64,000 nucleotides of DNA from Lycium barbarum (Eukaryota; Streptophyta; Magnoliopsida; Solanales; Solanaceae): NCBI RefSeq assembly GCF_019175385.1, contig NC_083345.1:113632480-113696479 (forward strand), given 5' to 3'. The position numbers and the translations under genes are program-made. Below the pieces are notes generated by a model that saw only the letters and a program-made list of their open reading frames with translations, made no database searches and was not told the DNA's origin. Within the stretch, counting starts at the first letter, position 1. Each line of letters begins with the position of its first letter. Shown piece by piece: positions 46,256 through 57,940 of the stretch.

Positions 46256-47020
46256 TTGTCAGTGTACAAAACTTTTTACACTAGCAGGTAATTTTGAAGG
46301 TAAATACCATAACTTTCTTAAGTAAATAAGTTTAACTTTTTTTTTAATGAAATTGTAATTTATGGAAGTGTAGTTAGAAATAAGGAAAGTGAATCCTCCT
46401 TGAACTCTGACAAATTATTTCCTTCTCAAAGTTTTCTTTACAATTTTGACGTTTTTTTTAATCTCTCAAGGTCATTGTTGAAGTAATTTTTAGCACTTCA
46501 TGAACTTTGTAGTAGTATAATTTCTTAAACACATCATATACTCTGAACTTTGAACTTCTTCTTGTTTAACAGTAAGTCCTCATTAACGAATTTCGGATTC
46601 GTCTACAAGCATCTAAAGGGCGTTATTGTATCTTTAGGTTGCTGGAATGAAACTTTAGAAATTGTAGTTTTATTACTATTTAATATTTTAGTAGAAAGCT
46701 TTGAATAAATATATCAATTTTCAATAAGTGTTTGTTAAGTTTGTCACTTTTATTGTGAATCAAATTTTAGAATAGACCAGAGGAGGGTTTGAAGGAGAAA
46801 AAAAGCATACGGCAGTAGAAGAGGCAAAGAGAGAGAAGCCCGATCAATTAATTGGTAGCGATGAAGACAGCGGACTTGAAGGGAAGCCAAGGGAAGAGAG
46901 AGAATTAAAAAAAAAAACAGTGCCTAAATTTAGAAGAAAAAAAAAAGTTAGGAGAAAGTTAATAACCTGCATTAGCAGGTTAATGTTACCTGATAGTGTA
47001 AAAAAATAATACACTGACAA
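46256..47020. mobile_element. Non-autonomous element with terminal inverted repeats, class unclear
   Basis: Left end TTGTCAGTGTA, then TTTTTACACTAGCAGGTAA. The right end is its inverted counterpart, with TTACCTGATAGTGTAAAAA followed by TACACTGACAA. The word TAAGTT lies within ten bases outside both ends, but a clean TSD cannot be fixed. No transposase. The inner right side has a palindrome AACCTGCATTAGCAGGTT (46965-46982). Confidence 0.6.
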
Positions 47021-47734
47021 TAAGTTCTCACTAACGAATTTCAAAACTAAATACTTCACGCCAGCTGTTTTAAAATAAAAATATTTTTCAAAATGATATT
47101 TTTGTAGATAAAAGGACTAAGTGTATGATCTTGAAACATAGTAAATTGCATATCTATAATTCACCCCTTAAAAGTTTTAATATAATTTACCCTTATGTAT
47201 AATTTCATTTGGCTGGATAGAGCAGTATTAGTTGGCATAACAGAGCAGAGTATCCTGTTGCAAGTTTTTTCAGAAACTTCTTAGAAGTTGTCTTTATGAG
47301 TTACTTGGCTAATACTTTGATGCAAGCTTTAGAAAGTTGTTTGCTACTGCTTGCAAAGTATTATTTGTTTAATTAGAACTCTTTCCAAGGAGCTGCTAAT
47401 TTTATTTTTTCAGAAATCCGTACAAACTAGCTGTATGTGGATTTGACTTGCAGACTACTTACTTATTTGTAAGCTTCTTCAAAAAATGACAAAAAATTAA
47501 ATGATGATGGGAGGAGGACGTATTTGGTAGAATGGGGGAGAGACGGTGATAGGAGCACAGGGTGGAGGGGGTGTGCGGGGGCTGGCTCGTAGAAAGAGAA
47601 GAAGAAAGATTGTGGGACCTGTTTATTCTAACAACTAATTGCAGAATTGATTATTGATTAAGTCACCTTACTCACCTAATATTTAATGGTTGAAAAACCA
47701 TACGTCCTCTACATATTGACATAGATTTTGGACA
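47021..47734. other. AT-rich intergenic DNA
   Basis: No ORF or paired repeat was found. A purine- and G-rich patch lies at 47505-47595. A CTCANTAACGAATTTC word at about 47026 repeats one near 46577. Confidence 0.35.
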
Positions 47735-48527
47735 AGTCAATTCCTGAAATGGCACTCAAGTTCACTTTTATTTTTAGAACTCAAATATCATTCAATTATT
47801 GTTATTTTCCTAAAAAGATAACTAAACTGTAAAAAAATCTCATTCTCTCTTAATTAGCTTGTCATGTCATATTAATGATTTTTTTTTTTAATGATAAACA
47901 TACTTACCGCATAGGCATCACACCCATTTAGCCCAATATCAATGTCTTATACCCAAATTTAGACCCAGTTAAAAAGGATCCAAAGATGCAACTTTTTCCT
48001 TCATCCGGCTCCTAAATGTATACATTTAAGTGTTACATGAACAGCTTATATTACGTTTAATATAAATCTTTTATCTTTCTTTTTCTTATTTTATTTCAAT
48101 GTCTTTTATTTTAGCTCTACATGGTATAAATTTAGGAATATATATTATAAAAATTACTGCTAATCATGTATTTCTCATGTGAAAGATGCTAACAGAATGT
48201 CTGGAGGAAATCATGGAAATAGTAGGAGCCGGATGAAGGAAAAGGATGCGTCTTTGAATCCTTTTTATCGGGTGTAAAATTGAGTATAAGACATGGATTG
48301 GATGGAGTGTAAATGGGTACAATGAATATGAGTTAAATAGATTTATTATTAAAAAAATAGAATTTAATATGACATGACATCCCACTAGGAGAGAATGAAA
48401 TTTTTGTGATTTTTAATATTTTTTGAGAAAAATAACAATAGTTGAATAATATTTGAGTCTTAAAAGAAACAAAAGTGATTTTAGAAGACAATTCTCAATA
48501 CTCAGGTTACCATTTGTGGAATTGACT
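47735..48527. mobile_element. Foldback (long inverted repeat) element 1
   Basis: The arms, about 47735-48010 and 48220-48527, are inverted copies of each other with moderate divergence. Matching blocks include GTCAATTCC at both outer ends, ACTCAAATAT plus ATTCAA, TGTCATGTCATATTAA, CTTATACYCAA and CCTTCATCCGGCTCCTA. The central spacer is about 210 bp. No ORF in the arms encodes a known protein. The TSD is not resolved, so the superfamily (Mutator-like foldback is one option) is open. Confidence 0.75.
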
Positions 48528-48574
48528 CGCTCGGACCTATAAATGACAAAGTTTCATGAAACTTACAAAGAAAA

Positions 48575-49210
48575 CAAATGAAAAAATTTAGAGACCTCCC
48601 TTCATATTTGCTTCGTTTCACTGACATTTGCTCACATTTGCAATATTACGATTACTTTTCCTATTTTAACTTTCTTGTAACAACTATTTTATTCTATTTA
48701 TTACTAATAAAAAATAATGTATTTGAATTGATTTTCCCTCCTTAAGGTCTTGCACTTTTGATTTATTATTATTTTATCAATATCTCTTTTAAAAAGACTG
48801 AAAAAGTATCTTGTCAACTAGCATGTGATGATTAAAGAAATATATATTCAGTCACAAGATTAGTTGGCAAGATACTTTCTCCAAAAAATTAAAACAAAGT
48901 TGATGAAGAGACAAAATAGGTCAAACATTGGGAAAGGATGAACAACCCATGGTATTCCATTTTAATATTCCTAACAATGGCTTTTTAAAGGAGATATTAA
49001 TAAAATAATAATTAATCAAAAGAGCAAGATTTTGGAGAGGGTAAACCAGTCCAAATATATTATATTTTCATTAGTAATAAATATAATAAAATAGTTGTTA
49101 GAAGAAAGTTAAAATAAGAGAGGTAGATGTAATATTGCAAACGTGAGGGGAGATCAGTAAAACGAAGCAAAACAAGGAGGTCTCTATAAATTTTCCTAAA
49201 GAAAAAATGA
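48575..49210. mobile_element. Foldback (long inverted repeat) element 2
   Basis: The arms, about 48575-48835 and 48950-49210, are inverted copies with blocks such as AGAGACCTCC, TTTGCTTCGTTT, TTTGCAATATTAC, TATTTTAACTTTCTT and AACAACTATTTTATT. The sequence differs from element 1. Ends are approximate and no TSD was identified. Confidence 0.75.
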
Positions 49211-49566
49211 GTTAAGAAAAATAGGAACACATTTTGCCTGCTAAAGGTATCCGAAAAATTAACCTACACACTTAAATTCTACGAGCATCCCTTTAATTAT
49301 TCCCCTTATCTTGTCTAATGTGAGATTATTACTCCTTAATTGATGGCGTTGCAAAGTAAAAATACTCTTCTAGTGGCTTGTAAGAAGTAAAATTCTGAGT
49401 TAAAAGTTGACAAAAGCAACACATATCGACAAGAGGGGGTTTGCTTATATGATAAATTCCACCTCCAACACAAAAGTTATGGGTCGTCAACAGAGCAAAA
49501 GGGAGGAGCTTGTGGGGGAGGGGTAAAAATACAACACATATTATTTTTTAATTGGACAATTAATTA
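49211..49566. other. Intergenic DNA
   Basis: 356 bp with no recognisable gene or repeat. Confidence 0.35.
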
Positions 49567-49809
49567 CTCCCTCCATCTCAATTATTTGACACTTTTCGCT
49601 TTTCGAGAGTCAAATGAGTTATTCTTTGACGGTAATCTTTTATCTGCCTTTTAAAGATATTAAATTATTAATTATGGTGACTTATAATACTTTTTACGTA
49701 GTTTCCAAATATGAAAAATTTAAAGATTCTATGTTTAAACACACGATAAAAAACAACATGTTTGACTCTCTAAAAGCGAAAAGTGTCAAACAAATTGTAA
49801 AGGAAAGAG
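49567..49809. mobile_element. Stowaway-like MITE, degenerate right end
   Basis: CTCCCTCCATCTCAATTATT then TTTGACACTTTTCGC at the left, and GCGAAAAGTGTCAAACAAAT at the right. The outermost right bases have mutated from the expected GGAGGGAG. The 75-codon ORF at 49614-49841 lies across it and is not a gene. Confidence 0.75.
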
Positions 49810-49950
49810 CAATTACATTTAATAAGTATTTTTTTATGTGATCTTCTCGTAATTGCATCAGCCGTCCACCACCACTTTTCTAGAGTCCGCAACTTAAATA
49901 ACCCAAAAAGTGTCAAAAGGCAGGAAAATACCCCACTAAAAAAAAGTAAC

Positions 49951-50910
49951 CACGTGGCCATGTACAGAATTTACCTGAGCAGGCTATTTGGGAGCACGAC
50001 CATTATACGAGAGATCCCGTCGACTTCTTACCGGCCGTCCACTTCAGAGCATCTGTCGACACCTGTATAGACGCCGAATTTATTTCCAGCTCACATGTTC
50101 TGGCCATCGCCTGCACAGCCGTCAATTCGTCATCCACAGAGTGAGCGGCCAGCTCATGATCTATAGGGTGACACGGTGCTGGACTTCAATTTCTTATTCG
50201 GGGAGTTCGACATGTCTCTGGCTCCGGGGCCCGCTCAGACGACCGCTGAGGAGCCATCTCAGGAGCTCTCTAGCCAGCCATCTAGGAGCCCGTCAACATA
50301 TAGGTTTGAATTTTTACAATTAAATAATGTATTAAATTAATTATTTATATGTTATTTTATGTTTAGTTTAGCATAAAACTAAACTATATTGTTTATATGT
50401 TATTTCAGGTTCATTCTTCTATGCCTGTGGACCCCACTCCTGCTTTAGCACCATCTACATCTCCGGCTTCGGGCCCACTCAGGAGACAGCTAAGGAGCCA
50501 GCTCATAAGCCCTCTAAGCAGCCATCTCAGGAGCCTGTCGACACACAAGTTTGATTTTTTACAATAAAATAATGTTTTTATTATTTGTTTATGTGTTATT
50601 CCATGTTTAGTTTAGCATAAATCTAAACAAAATTGTTTATATGTTATTTCGGGTTCATTCTTCTGCGCTTGTGGACCCGTCTCCTGTTGAGGTTGAGTCA
50701 TCTCCTGAGGCTCACATTTTAGCCACCGTCGTGTCCCATATGAAGCATGTTTTGAACAAGCCCCCTAGGAAGGGAACGCAGGATGATCACGCCAACAACG
50801 TGTACAGATTAAGAGGAAGGGGGGTTGGAGATGATGGTGAGAGTGGTGGGGGTGGTAGGGTTCGCCTTAGGCCTAAGGTTATTCTAAAGCCTCCCACATG
50901 TGGAACCTAA
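49951..50910 (+). pseudogene. Gene-fragment cargo of the MULE with duplicated exon-intron module
   Basis: Three GC-rich blocks (about 49990-50302, 50409-50550 and 50651-50910) are separated by two nearly identical AT-rich intervals that look like introns. Each interval begins GTTTGA and ends in ATGTTATTTC followed by AG (first) or GG (second, acceptor lost). The exon-like sequences also match: GTTCATTCTTCT then TGTGGACCC starts blocks 2 and 3, at a period of 242 bp. Block 3 encodes PPRKGTQDDHANNVYRLRGR, then a glycine-rich tail and RLRPKVILKPPTCGT before a stop at 50908. The parent gene is not recognised with certainty; a tail of a plant-mobile-domain protein is a weak guess. Confidence 0.55.
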
Positions 50911-51365
50911 GGGGATGGAGATTGTATATTTATAAATAAAATGTACATTTTATGTTAATATTTTTTTTTTTGTATTATTTTCTTAATAATAATTAGTTAT
51001 CTTAGTTTTTATTGTCGTTTAATAATAACTTGTGCGACGTCCTAAATTAATCAAAACCCTATAAAATAAAAGACTTAAACATAAAGATAATAAGTTTCCA
51101 AACAAACAAAACTTACTTCGGGACACTTTACAACCCCTAAAACGACTATCCAAACGTACAGGTATACTTGATGCATTAAGCTACATTATTGTTGACAAAA
51201 AAAAATATCAGGTTCTATATATAATATTGATATTCCGGCGTTTTTAAACAAGACTAATCTTTGGTCAAAAGTACGGAAAAAGCGTGAATTTCAAAACTAT
51301 TATTTTGAATGAATGGTTGGTAGTGTTAGTAAACCACTATTGCGCACTAATTTAGTACACAAAAG

Positions 51366-52117
51366 CATTGTTTTAAAAGGCAGTGTCAGGACTCGCCCCG
51401 GGGCTCGCCTCAGGGCAGGGCAGTGGCAAAACGCTCTGGGGCTAACGTGCGGGGTTTAGTTCCTATGAGGCTTACGCCCTAAGCGCCCAACCGTACGCCC
51501 TAAACACACCTAACGCCCAACGCCCAGGGCTCGCCTAACAGTTCTTACACAAATATATTTTAAATTCCTTAATTAAAATCATTCACCCTCATAATTGTTT
51601 AACAAAATAATAATACTTAATAGTTTTTCATCTATAGAAATAGAAGATTGGGTGTAACTCATATAACAAGTCGTAGTATTGGATATTTACTATTTGAGAA
51701 CGTCGTGAGGGTGAATATCACTTATTTTTTTTAAAAAAACAAATAGCGGAATTGTACATTTTCACTTGTCATTGGTCATAAGTCCTATGTATCAGAATTA
51801 TCATATAATTTTATTTTTTGTTCATGAAGAAGTTATGTTTTAATTGTAATATTGATAAATTTTATTGATTATTTGCTTATAGGGAGATAAAATGAATAGT
51901 ATGATAGTAATAGTGTTTTAAGAAACTGTGTTTTTTTTCCGTGTTTGAAAGTTAAAATGTTAGAATTTTTTTGCATTTCATAATAGCTTTTATTTCATTG
52001 TATTGTTTATACTTGTAAAATTATGTTATATATAATTACAAGTTATAAGCGGTGTATAATGGGCTTTGATCATTTTTTTGTGAGGATCAAGCGCGCGCGC
52101 GCGCACGCACGCGCGCG

Positions 52118-52192
<75 letters not shown>

Positions 52193-52378
52193 CATTTATT
52201 TACAGTTTTTTTTTTTATGTAATTCTACCTATTTAAAAATATTTATTGTAATTATATTATTTTAAGAAATACTAAAAATTAAATACCCATGGGGCTTACG
52301 CCCCGTGCCTCGAGGCTTACGCCTCGTCGAGACGTATGTAAAACGCCCCGCCTTACGCCTCCGCCTTTTAAAACACTG
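51366..52378. mobile_element. hAT-like non-autonomous element nested in the MULE
   Basis: Left end CATTGTTTTAAAAGGC, right end GCCTTTTAAAACACTG, and imperfect 8-bp duplication CACAAAAG / CGCAAAAG (51358-51365 and 52379-52386). Both subterminal regions are rich in ACGCC and GGCTTACGCC words; the middle is AT-rich. A compound GC, CA and TA microsatellite lies at 52090-52190. No transposase ORF. The orphan end at 24953 is the same family. Confidence 0.85.
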
Positions 52379-52553
52379 CGCAAAAGGTATTTTAGTTACT
52401 TTTTTTTAGTGGGGATATTTTGGTGCCTTTTGACACTTTTTGGGTTATTTAAGTTGCAGACTCACTTTTCTATCCTTTTATCTGCACCATCACCATACTA
52501 GCACATTACAACAACAAAGCGATGTTCATGGTTAGGTGAAAATATCAAACCTA

Positions 52554-52688
52554 ACCAATTAAATCAATTGATATTTGTTTAAGTTTGGTTTGATTTGCTT
52601 TTAAATTTTTAAGAAAATGATATCATTTCTCAGAGATTTAAAAGCAAATCAAATCAAACTCATACAAATATCAATTAATTTAATTGGT
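52554..52688. repeat. Near-perfect hairpin
   Basis: Arms of about 55-58 bp start ACCAATTAAATYAATTGATA and pair with few mismatches around a 20-base centre containing AATGATATCATT. It may be a small foldback MITE or an siRNA/miRNA-type precursor. No TSD beyond possible TA was seen. Confidence 0.75.
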
Positions 52689-55600
52689 ATATAAATATAT
52701 ATATATTTCTAATTTTCTAATCTAATCTAATATATAGAAATGGGAGTAGGGTGGACGAACACAGCTCTGGTTTGTTGTACTAAATGCAATGTGATGTGTA
52801 CAGTGTATTTGACTCATTTCATTAAATGACTACATGGTTATTACTTATTTGTCTATTATACCCTTGACCAATACCACTTAATTTGAGTGGTAATTTTATT
52901 TTTAGGGGTAAATTAATAATTGAATTCCTTAATTCTCTTCCCTTCTAATACGTGAATTCCACCAGCAATTCATACTATTTCTCTCCACACCAATAGTACA
53001 ATCCAGAAACTCCTATAATCATCTTCTTCCTTTTCATGTTCCTCTCAAACTCAGAGACCTTGAATTCGCCTTTCTTTCAGATTTCTCCATTTCATTCCAA
53101 GTCGTCTATGCTGATTTCATCGTTTCTCAATAGTGAGTTTTCTGCATTTGTTTAAGGCACCCGGTTATTGATGATGGCACTTTAGTGAAAAACTATTAAT
53201 TTTTTTTGTGTTCTTTTAAATAGTTTTTTATTGGGTGTATACATGCATGTTGGTGATAGTATCAATTTGTACATAGCCTAGGTTTGAAATAGATACCAAA
53301 TTCAGTTTTTTGGGTAATCAATATTAGTTCTTCTTGCCTCTCCAATAATGAAAATTGCAACAAATTATACACTTAATTTGGTGTTCAGATAAATTTATGT
53401 ATTTATTGTCTCCTTAACTGTAGTAAGCTAATTGATTTTAAAGATCCTGAAATCTGTGAAGCAAATATATAATGAATTGTACACGTGTCTTTAAAGTTCA
53501 TGAGATGGTGGTTACGTAGAAGTTCAGTTTTCAGAGCTTATTTTCCCGTGTAAACTTCGACGGATCTCTGTGTTCATGTCCATGTAAATGTAAGGTATCA
53601 ATGGCCACATTATAGTTTACTTCCTATATATATGGTGTCTCAATCGTATTTTCGTGGTAGTGGAGATTACTGTGAAATATGTGATTTCGTGATATTGCAG
53701 ATATATATGAGAGAACACAAGCATGGGCATGTGCTATTAGGTGGAGCTTAAGGAGATCTTATAAGTGACTTAGCCATGGTACCTCAAACATAGTAAGGTC
53801 CGTTGCTACTACTGCTACTTTAGAAGGAGTCATGTGTTCTGAATTTGTTTAGTAAATTGTATAGTGCACAAATTGATAAACTGCTTGAGCTACTATTACA
53901 AATATTGTTGGAATGACATTACGATTTCTTTTTGGTTCATTTGAATTTCAAATGTCTCCTTTACCAGGAATGATGGAATCACTGTTCTGTTCACAGAACC
54001 AATGATTAGAAATTCTTTTACTTAATATAAGATATTTTGATGTTATTGACACTAGATCAAGTTGGAAATCAGTATTAGCAAATTAGTGATATGCTTTCTA
54101 TGTTCTGCAGTTAATTGTCATCGAACTTGGCATTAGTAATCTTGGCATTTAGACTTTCAACACGGAAAATCTGACAAACAAGCACTTTTGCCTAAGTAAA
54201 AGTATTCGTTAGTTCTGTTGCATTCGCGTTACTCTTTTCTACTTTACGTGTGTGTGGGGGGTATTTGAACTAATTTGGCTGATTTTAAACTTTCAAATTT
54301 CGTCTACTCTGGTCTCAATGTTACATCTTGCAAGTTCTACTGTAGTTTAGAAATTGACCTGTAGAATTTGTTGACTTTTCCTACCCTATCGTCATTCATG
54401 AAAACTAACAATATATGTAGAATGTGTTGATTTCTCCTACAGTATCATCATTCATGTAAATGCTTTACGGTTCTTGCTCTGGTGATTCCTCTTTGTTCCT
54501 TCAAAAGGAGGGGATGACAGGAAGGGGTTTGGAAGTCTCTTATGTGACATAACTCTAAGCCCTATTGCAGTTTGGATGCCTCCTTTCTAGAAGTCAATAA
54601 TCTTAATCTCCCGTGAGGGTATGTAAAATCATACTACGAATTGGCACATCTTTGGTGAAATAAATATTATCAAATTAACTCTACCTACAATTTTGCTTGA
54701 ATTGATACCTAAGAATCTAAGATGCATCACCGCGCCTTTTCTTTTTCCATTCTTTTGTTTGCATGTTTACCTAACACATGATGATTACTGGTCAATCGAA
54801 TAAGGCTTGAGGCAATCGGCTGCATCCAAGAAGAATCAACACCATGATCAGAAGGAGAACTTGTGTAAAGAAATGATATAGTTGCATACGTTTGAAATAT
54901 AAATCTGATTTTATTTCCAAACTCCAATTAGAAACAAACTGGAAGCTTGTAAAGTATATAATTCCATGAAGAAGGATTTTGGATGAGAAGGGCTATTAGC
55001 CAATTGCAAAATGAAAATACTTGTGGAGATAACATGCTTCCTTAAGAAAATGCTAATAGCCAGTCCCTAATGCGTACATCGTTAAAACAGCTAGGCACGA
55101 AAATACTGTATGTTGCGATTCCTACATCCTTCTATTAGGTATAGGAGTTTCAAGTTTTGTTTTCTCTCACTATTATGTTAAGAATATCTTGGGTTCACTG
55201 GTTCAGAAATGAAGGCATGCACAATCGAGTGAAGTTTTATTGTGTGTGTGAAGTGTATTCAACCTTAACTCTTAATACTCCCTCATTTATCATGTCCCTT
55301 GGCAGTCCTTTCATTTTAAGTAATAACATCTCTAATATGTCTTTAAATCATTAAATAGGGGACTGCGAGGGAACTTAGTTGAACCATTTTCTCCTGATGT
55401 CTCGGTGCACAGACCTCTTGTGCTTGTAAGGTCTAATCTCTTGGTTTTAATTAGTGGTTGGCTCTTCGAATGAGTCGATCCTTCCTCTTTTCTTTGATTT
55501 TCATGGTCTTCACTCTTTATTCTGCATTTTTCAGGTATAAAATTTCTCACTGCATCATTCCGTGATAATGCTGCACGTAAACAAAAAGAAGAAACAATTA

Positions 55601-56400
55601 TTTGGAATATTATCACTTGTGCATAACATAGATACAGGTATTTCAATTTGTCAATATGCATGCATGTCCTTGGTATGTTGAGAGCTTTAGTTTTTGCAGG
55701 ACTCAAAATTGTGTACAGATGCTAGCATGATTTTACATCCTCTGTTAGACGTTAGATGTTAACAATAATTCCATGGACTTCAGAATCCTTTTTCAAGGCC
55801 GCAAGGAATTTCACTTTGAATTATTTTATTTTCAAGCTCTTTTGCGAAATTATTTCTTGGTAGAAGGGAATTCAGATTCTTCTAAAGTGTTTTTTCATAT
55901 GTTAAAGAGAAGCAAGAACATGTGGAGTGCATTTTCCGAGCAAGATGCATAAGAATGGACTATCATTAGTTGATAGACACACCCATTAATGAGTACTTGT
56001 GTGCGTGTGAATGATTGACCTTGTGCTTGAATAAGAAATTTATGAAAACCTTTCTTTGTTAAGTTTTATGTATTTGTAGATTGATGACTCATGTTGCATA
56101 GATGATGCATTCAGGGAAAGACAGAAACAATGTGTCATGCCCAAGTTCATCTTATCTATTGTACTGTTTCTCAAGCCTTTCTGTAAAATTTAGAATATGA
56201 TATTGGGTGGACTTTGTGTTCTTAAGGAATTATTGCATCTTTAAGCAACCTTGGCCGGAAGGATATGAAATATTAAACACGTGACAATATTCACCTTGAT
56301 ACTTGATGTCTCATGCCAATTATGTCTTTGTTGTTTAAATCTTCTTCTTTTTCTAAATTGGCTCATCTTTTTCCTTTAGTAACCATTAACAATTATACTA
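52689..56400. other. Non-coding region with weak signs of a transcript start
   Basis: No long ORF. At 52960-53133 a C- and T-rich stretch ending TTTCTCAATAGTGAG resembles a 5' UTR with a splice donor. At 53690-53800 a TTGTGATATTGCAG acceptor-like site is followed by a short exon-like segment and another donor-like TAGTAAGG. No peptide of note is encoded. The small ORFs at 54727-54927, 55157-55354 and 55332-55706 show no family features. It could be a UTR, a long non-coding RNA or Helitron cargo. Confidence 0.3.
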
Positions 56401-56435
56401 AAGCTCATTGTTGTGCACGGGCATTTCTCTCCTAG
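56401..56435 (+). mobile_element. Possible plus-strand Helitron 3' end
   Basis: GTGCACGGGCATTTCTCTCC followed by CTAG then T at 56436. CTRR after a CACGGGC hairpin arm is a Helitron 3' signature, but the left hairpin arm is degenerate. Its 5' end is not identified. Confidence 0.4.
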
Positions 56436-56438
56436 TAT

Positions 56439-56472
<34 letters not shown>

Positions 56473-56479
56473 ACACACA

Positions 56480-57569
56480 CTAGTTATATAATGCCCGTGT
56501 TAAGCTCGGGCTCAAACTCAAATATATAAATAGTAGTAATATTTAATTGAAGAAGTATAATAAATATGTTTCATTTTTTTTACTGCATAATTAATATAAT
56601 TCTGTTGCACCTTAATATGTATTATTGATTAGCTTTTATAATTATTAAAGCTTCATATAACCTATTTAGATAGTAATTTTTTAAACAAAAAAATTATTTA
56701 TGAGGAATGAAGTTTGGCAGGAGATATATCAAATACCAATGAAACAAAGCGACTTGACATTCGGTAAAGTAACATGATTTAAATTATGTAAAATAATTGT
56801 AACTCGGTGAAAATCATAAACTGAAAATTTTTATGAATTTGTGAGCATATATTTTTGTATATATATAGACATAAATAGATTTTTTGGGTATTAGTTAAGA
56901 TTTAATTTCTTTCATGATACTTCATGCGGCATGAGTTGATACTAGTTAAATGTGGTGGTTTAAGCTTAGTTTTAAACGAAATTAAGGGGAAAACCATTAA
57001 ACGAACCTCAAGAATCAATTTTGTTCTTCATATATAGTTTATGCTTAAAAATATTAATTCTATGTTAAAATTGCAATTTATAGTACTTATTTTATACTTT
57101 TTAAATATTTAAATTTTAATTTAAAATATTAAATTGATCTAATTCAATTTAGCTACAACGTTTAGTCAAATTGGCTCTCAGGAAACAAAAATTGCCACAT
57201 AAATTAAAACAAAGAGAGAGTAATTATTAAGATCTGATAAATGATCCAGTCGGAAATGAAAACATAGCTTCAAAGTTGCCTAAATTTTATCAAAATATGT
57301 AATGACAAATAATGTAAAGGATAATCTAGTACTCTCTCCAGTTCATATCATATGATGCTTTTAGATCGGACACGCCTTAAGAAATCACTTACCCATAAAA
57401 AGTAAGAAATGTTTTCATTATATTACCCTTAATTAAATATTATCAATTTAATATGATTTCTTGGTTATGTAAATATTCACTTGTCGAAATAACGGTAATT
57501 AATACCTTCTTGATTATGTAAAAAACTATTTATTTTGAACTAAAGTGGAAAAACTAAATTTACCATATA
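56480..57569 (-). mobile_element. Helitron-like element, 3' end at 56480
   Basis: On the minus strand a hairpin GCCCG...CGGGC (56493-56511) is followed after nine bases by CTAG (56483-56480), the Helitron 3' structure. The body to about 57560 is similar to 62593-63800. The 5' end is not identified; a Stowaway MITE lies at 57570. No Rep/helicase ORF, so it would be non-autonomous. Confidence 0.6.
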
Positions 57570-57862
57570 CTCCCTCCATTCATTTTTACTTGTCACGTAT
57601 TGACTTGACGTGCTTATTAAGGAGCCAAAAATAGAATGATATTTTACTATGTTATCCTAAATTATTGCTAAGCAGCCTAATGATTGAAATCAATACTATA
57701 AAAGTTGTGCAGTCACGAAAAATTCCTTAAACTTGTCAACCAACAATTAATAAGAAGGGTAAAATACCTATAAAATCGTAATTTATCTCTTGATTTTCCA
57801 AATTGAATAAGTAAAAAGAATAAATATTTTTATTATACGGGACAAGTAAAAATGAACAAATA
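57570..57862. mobile_element. Stowaway-like MITE
   Basis: CTCCCTCCATTCATTTTTAC with TTGTC at the left, and GGGACAAGTAAAAATGAAC at the right. TA precedes the left end. The last right bases are eroded. Confidence 0.8.
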
Positions 57863-57940
57863 TTGACCGAAGAAAATAAAGAGCACGAAAAGATTCACAC
57901 AAAATTAATTATATACCAATTCCAGTTGCCCACGTGGAAC

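Larger units (their letters stand above)
49883..52463. mobile_element. Mutator-like element (MULE) without transposase
   Basis: An exact 9-bp target duplication ACTTTTCTA (49874-49882 and 52464-52472) flanks terminal inverted repeats of about 68 bp. The outer end reads GAGTCCGCAACTTAAATAAC on the left and GTTATTTAAGTTGCAGACTC on the right. A 9-bp TSD and long TIRs are the Mutator hallmarks. The interior has no transposase but carries GC-rich exon-like blocks (50172-50910) and a nested hAT-like element (51366-52378). This fits a Pack-MULE that took up gene fragments. Confidence 0.9.

Noticed and set aside
49988..50323. 111-codon plus ORF in MULE cargo as an intact gene
   Set aside because: Arg/Ser-rich composition from a frame that crosses an intron-like border; alternative frames look equally plausible, so only a gene fragment is called.
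52023..52265. 80-codon ORF
   Set aside because: Most of it is translation of the GC, CA and TA microsatellite inside the nested hAT-like element.
55332..55706. 124-codon minus-strand ORF
   Set aside because: No conserved motif, no supporting splice context, and the sequence reads as AT-rich non-coding DNA.
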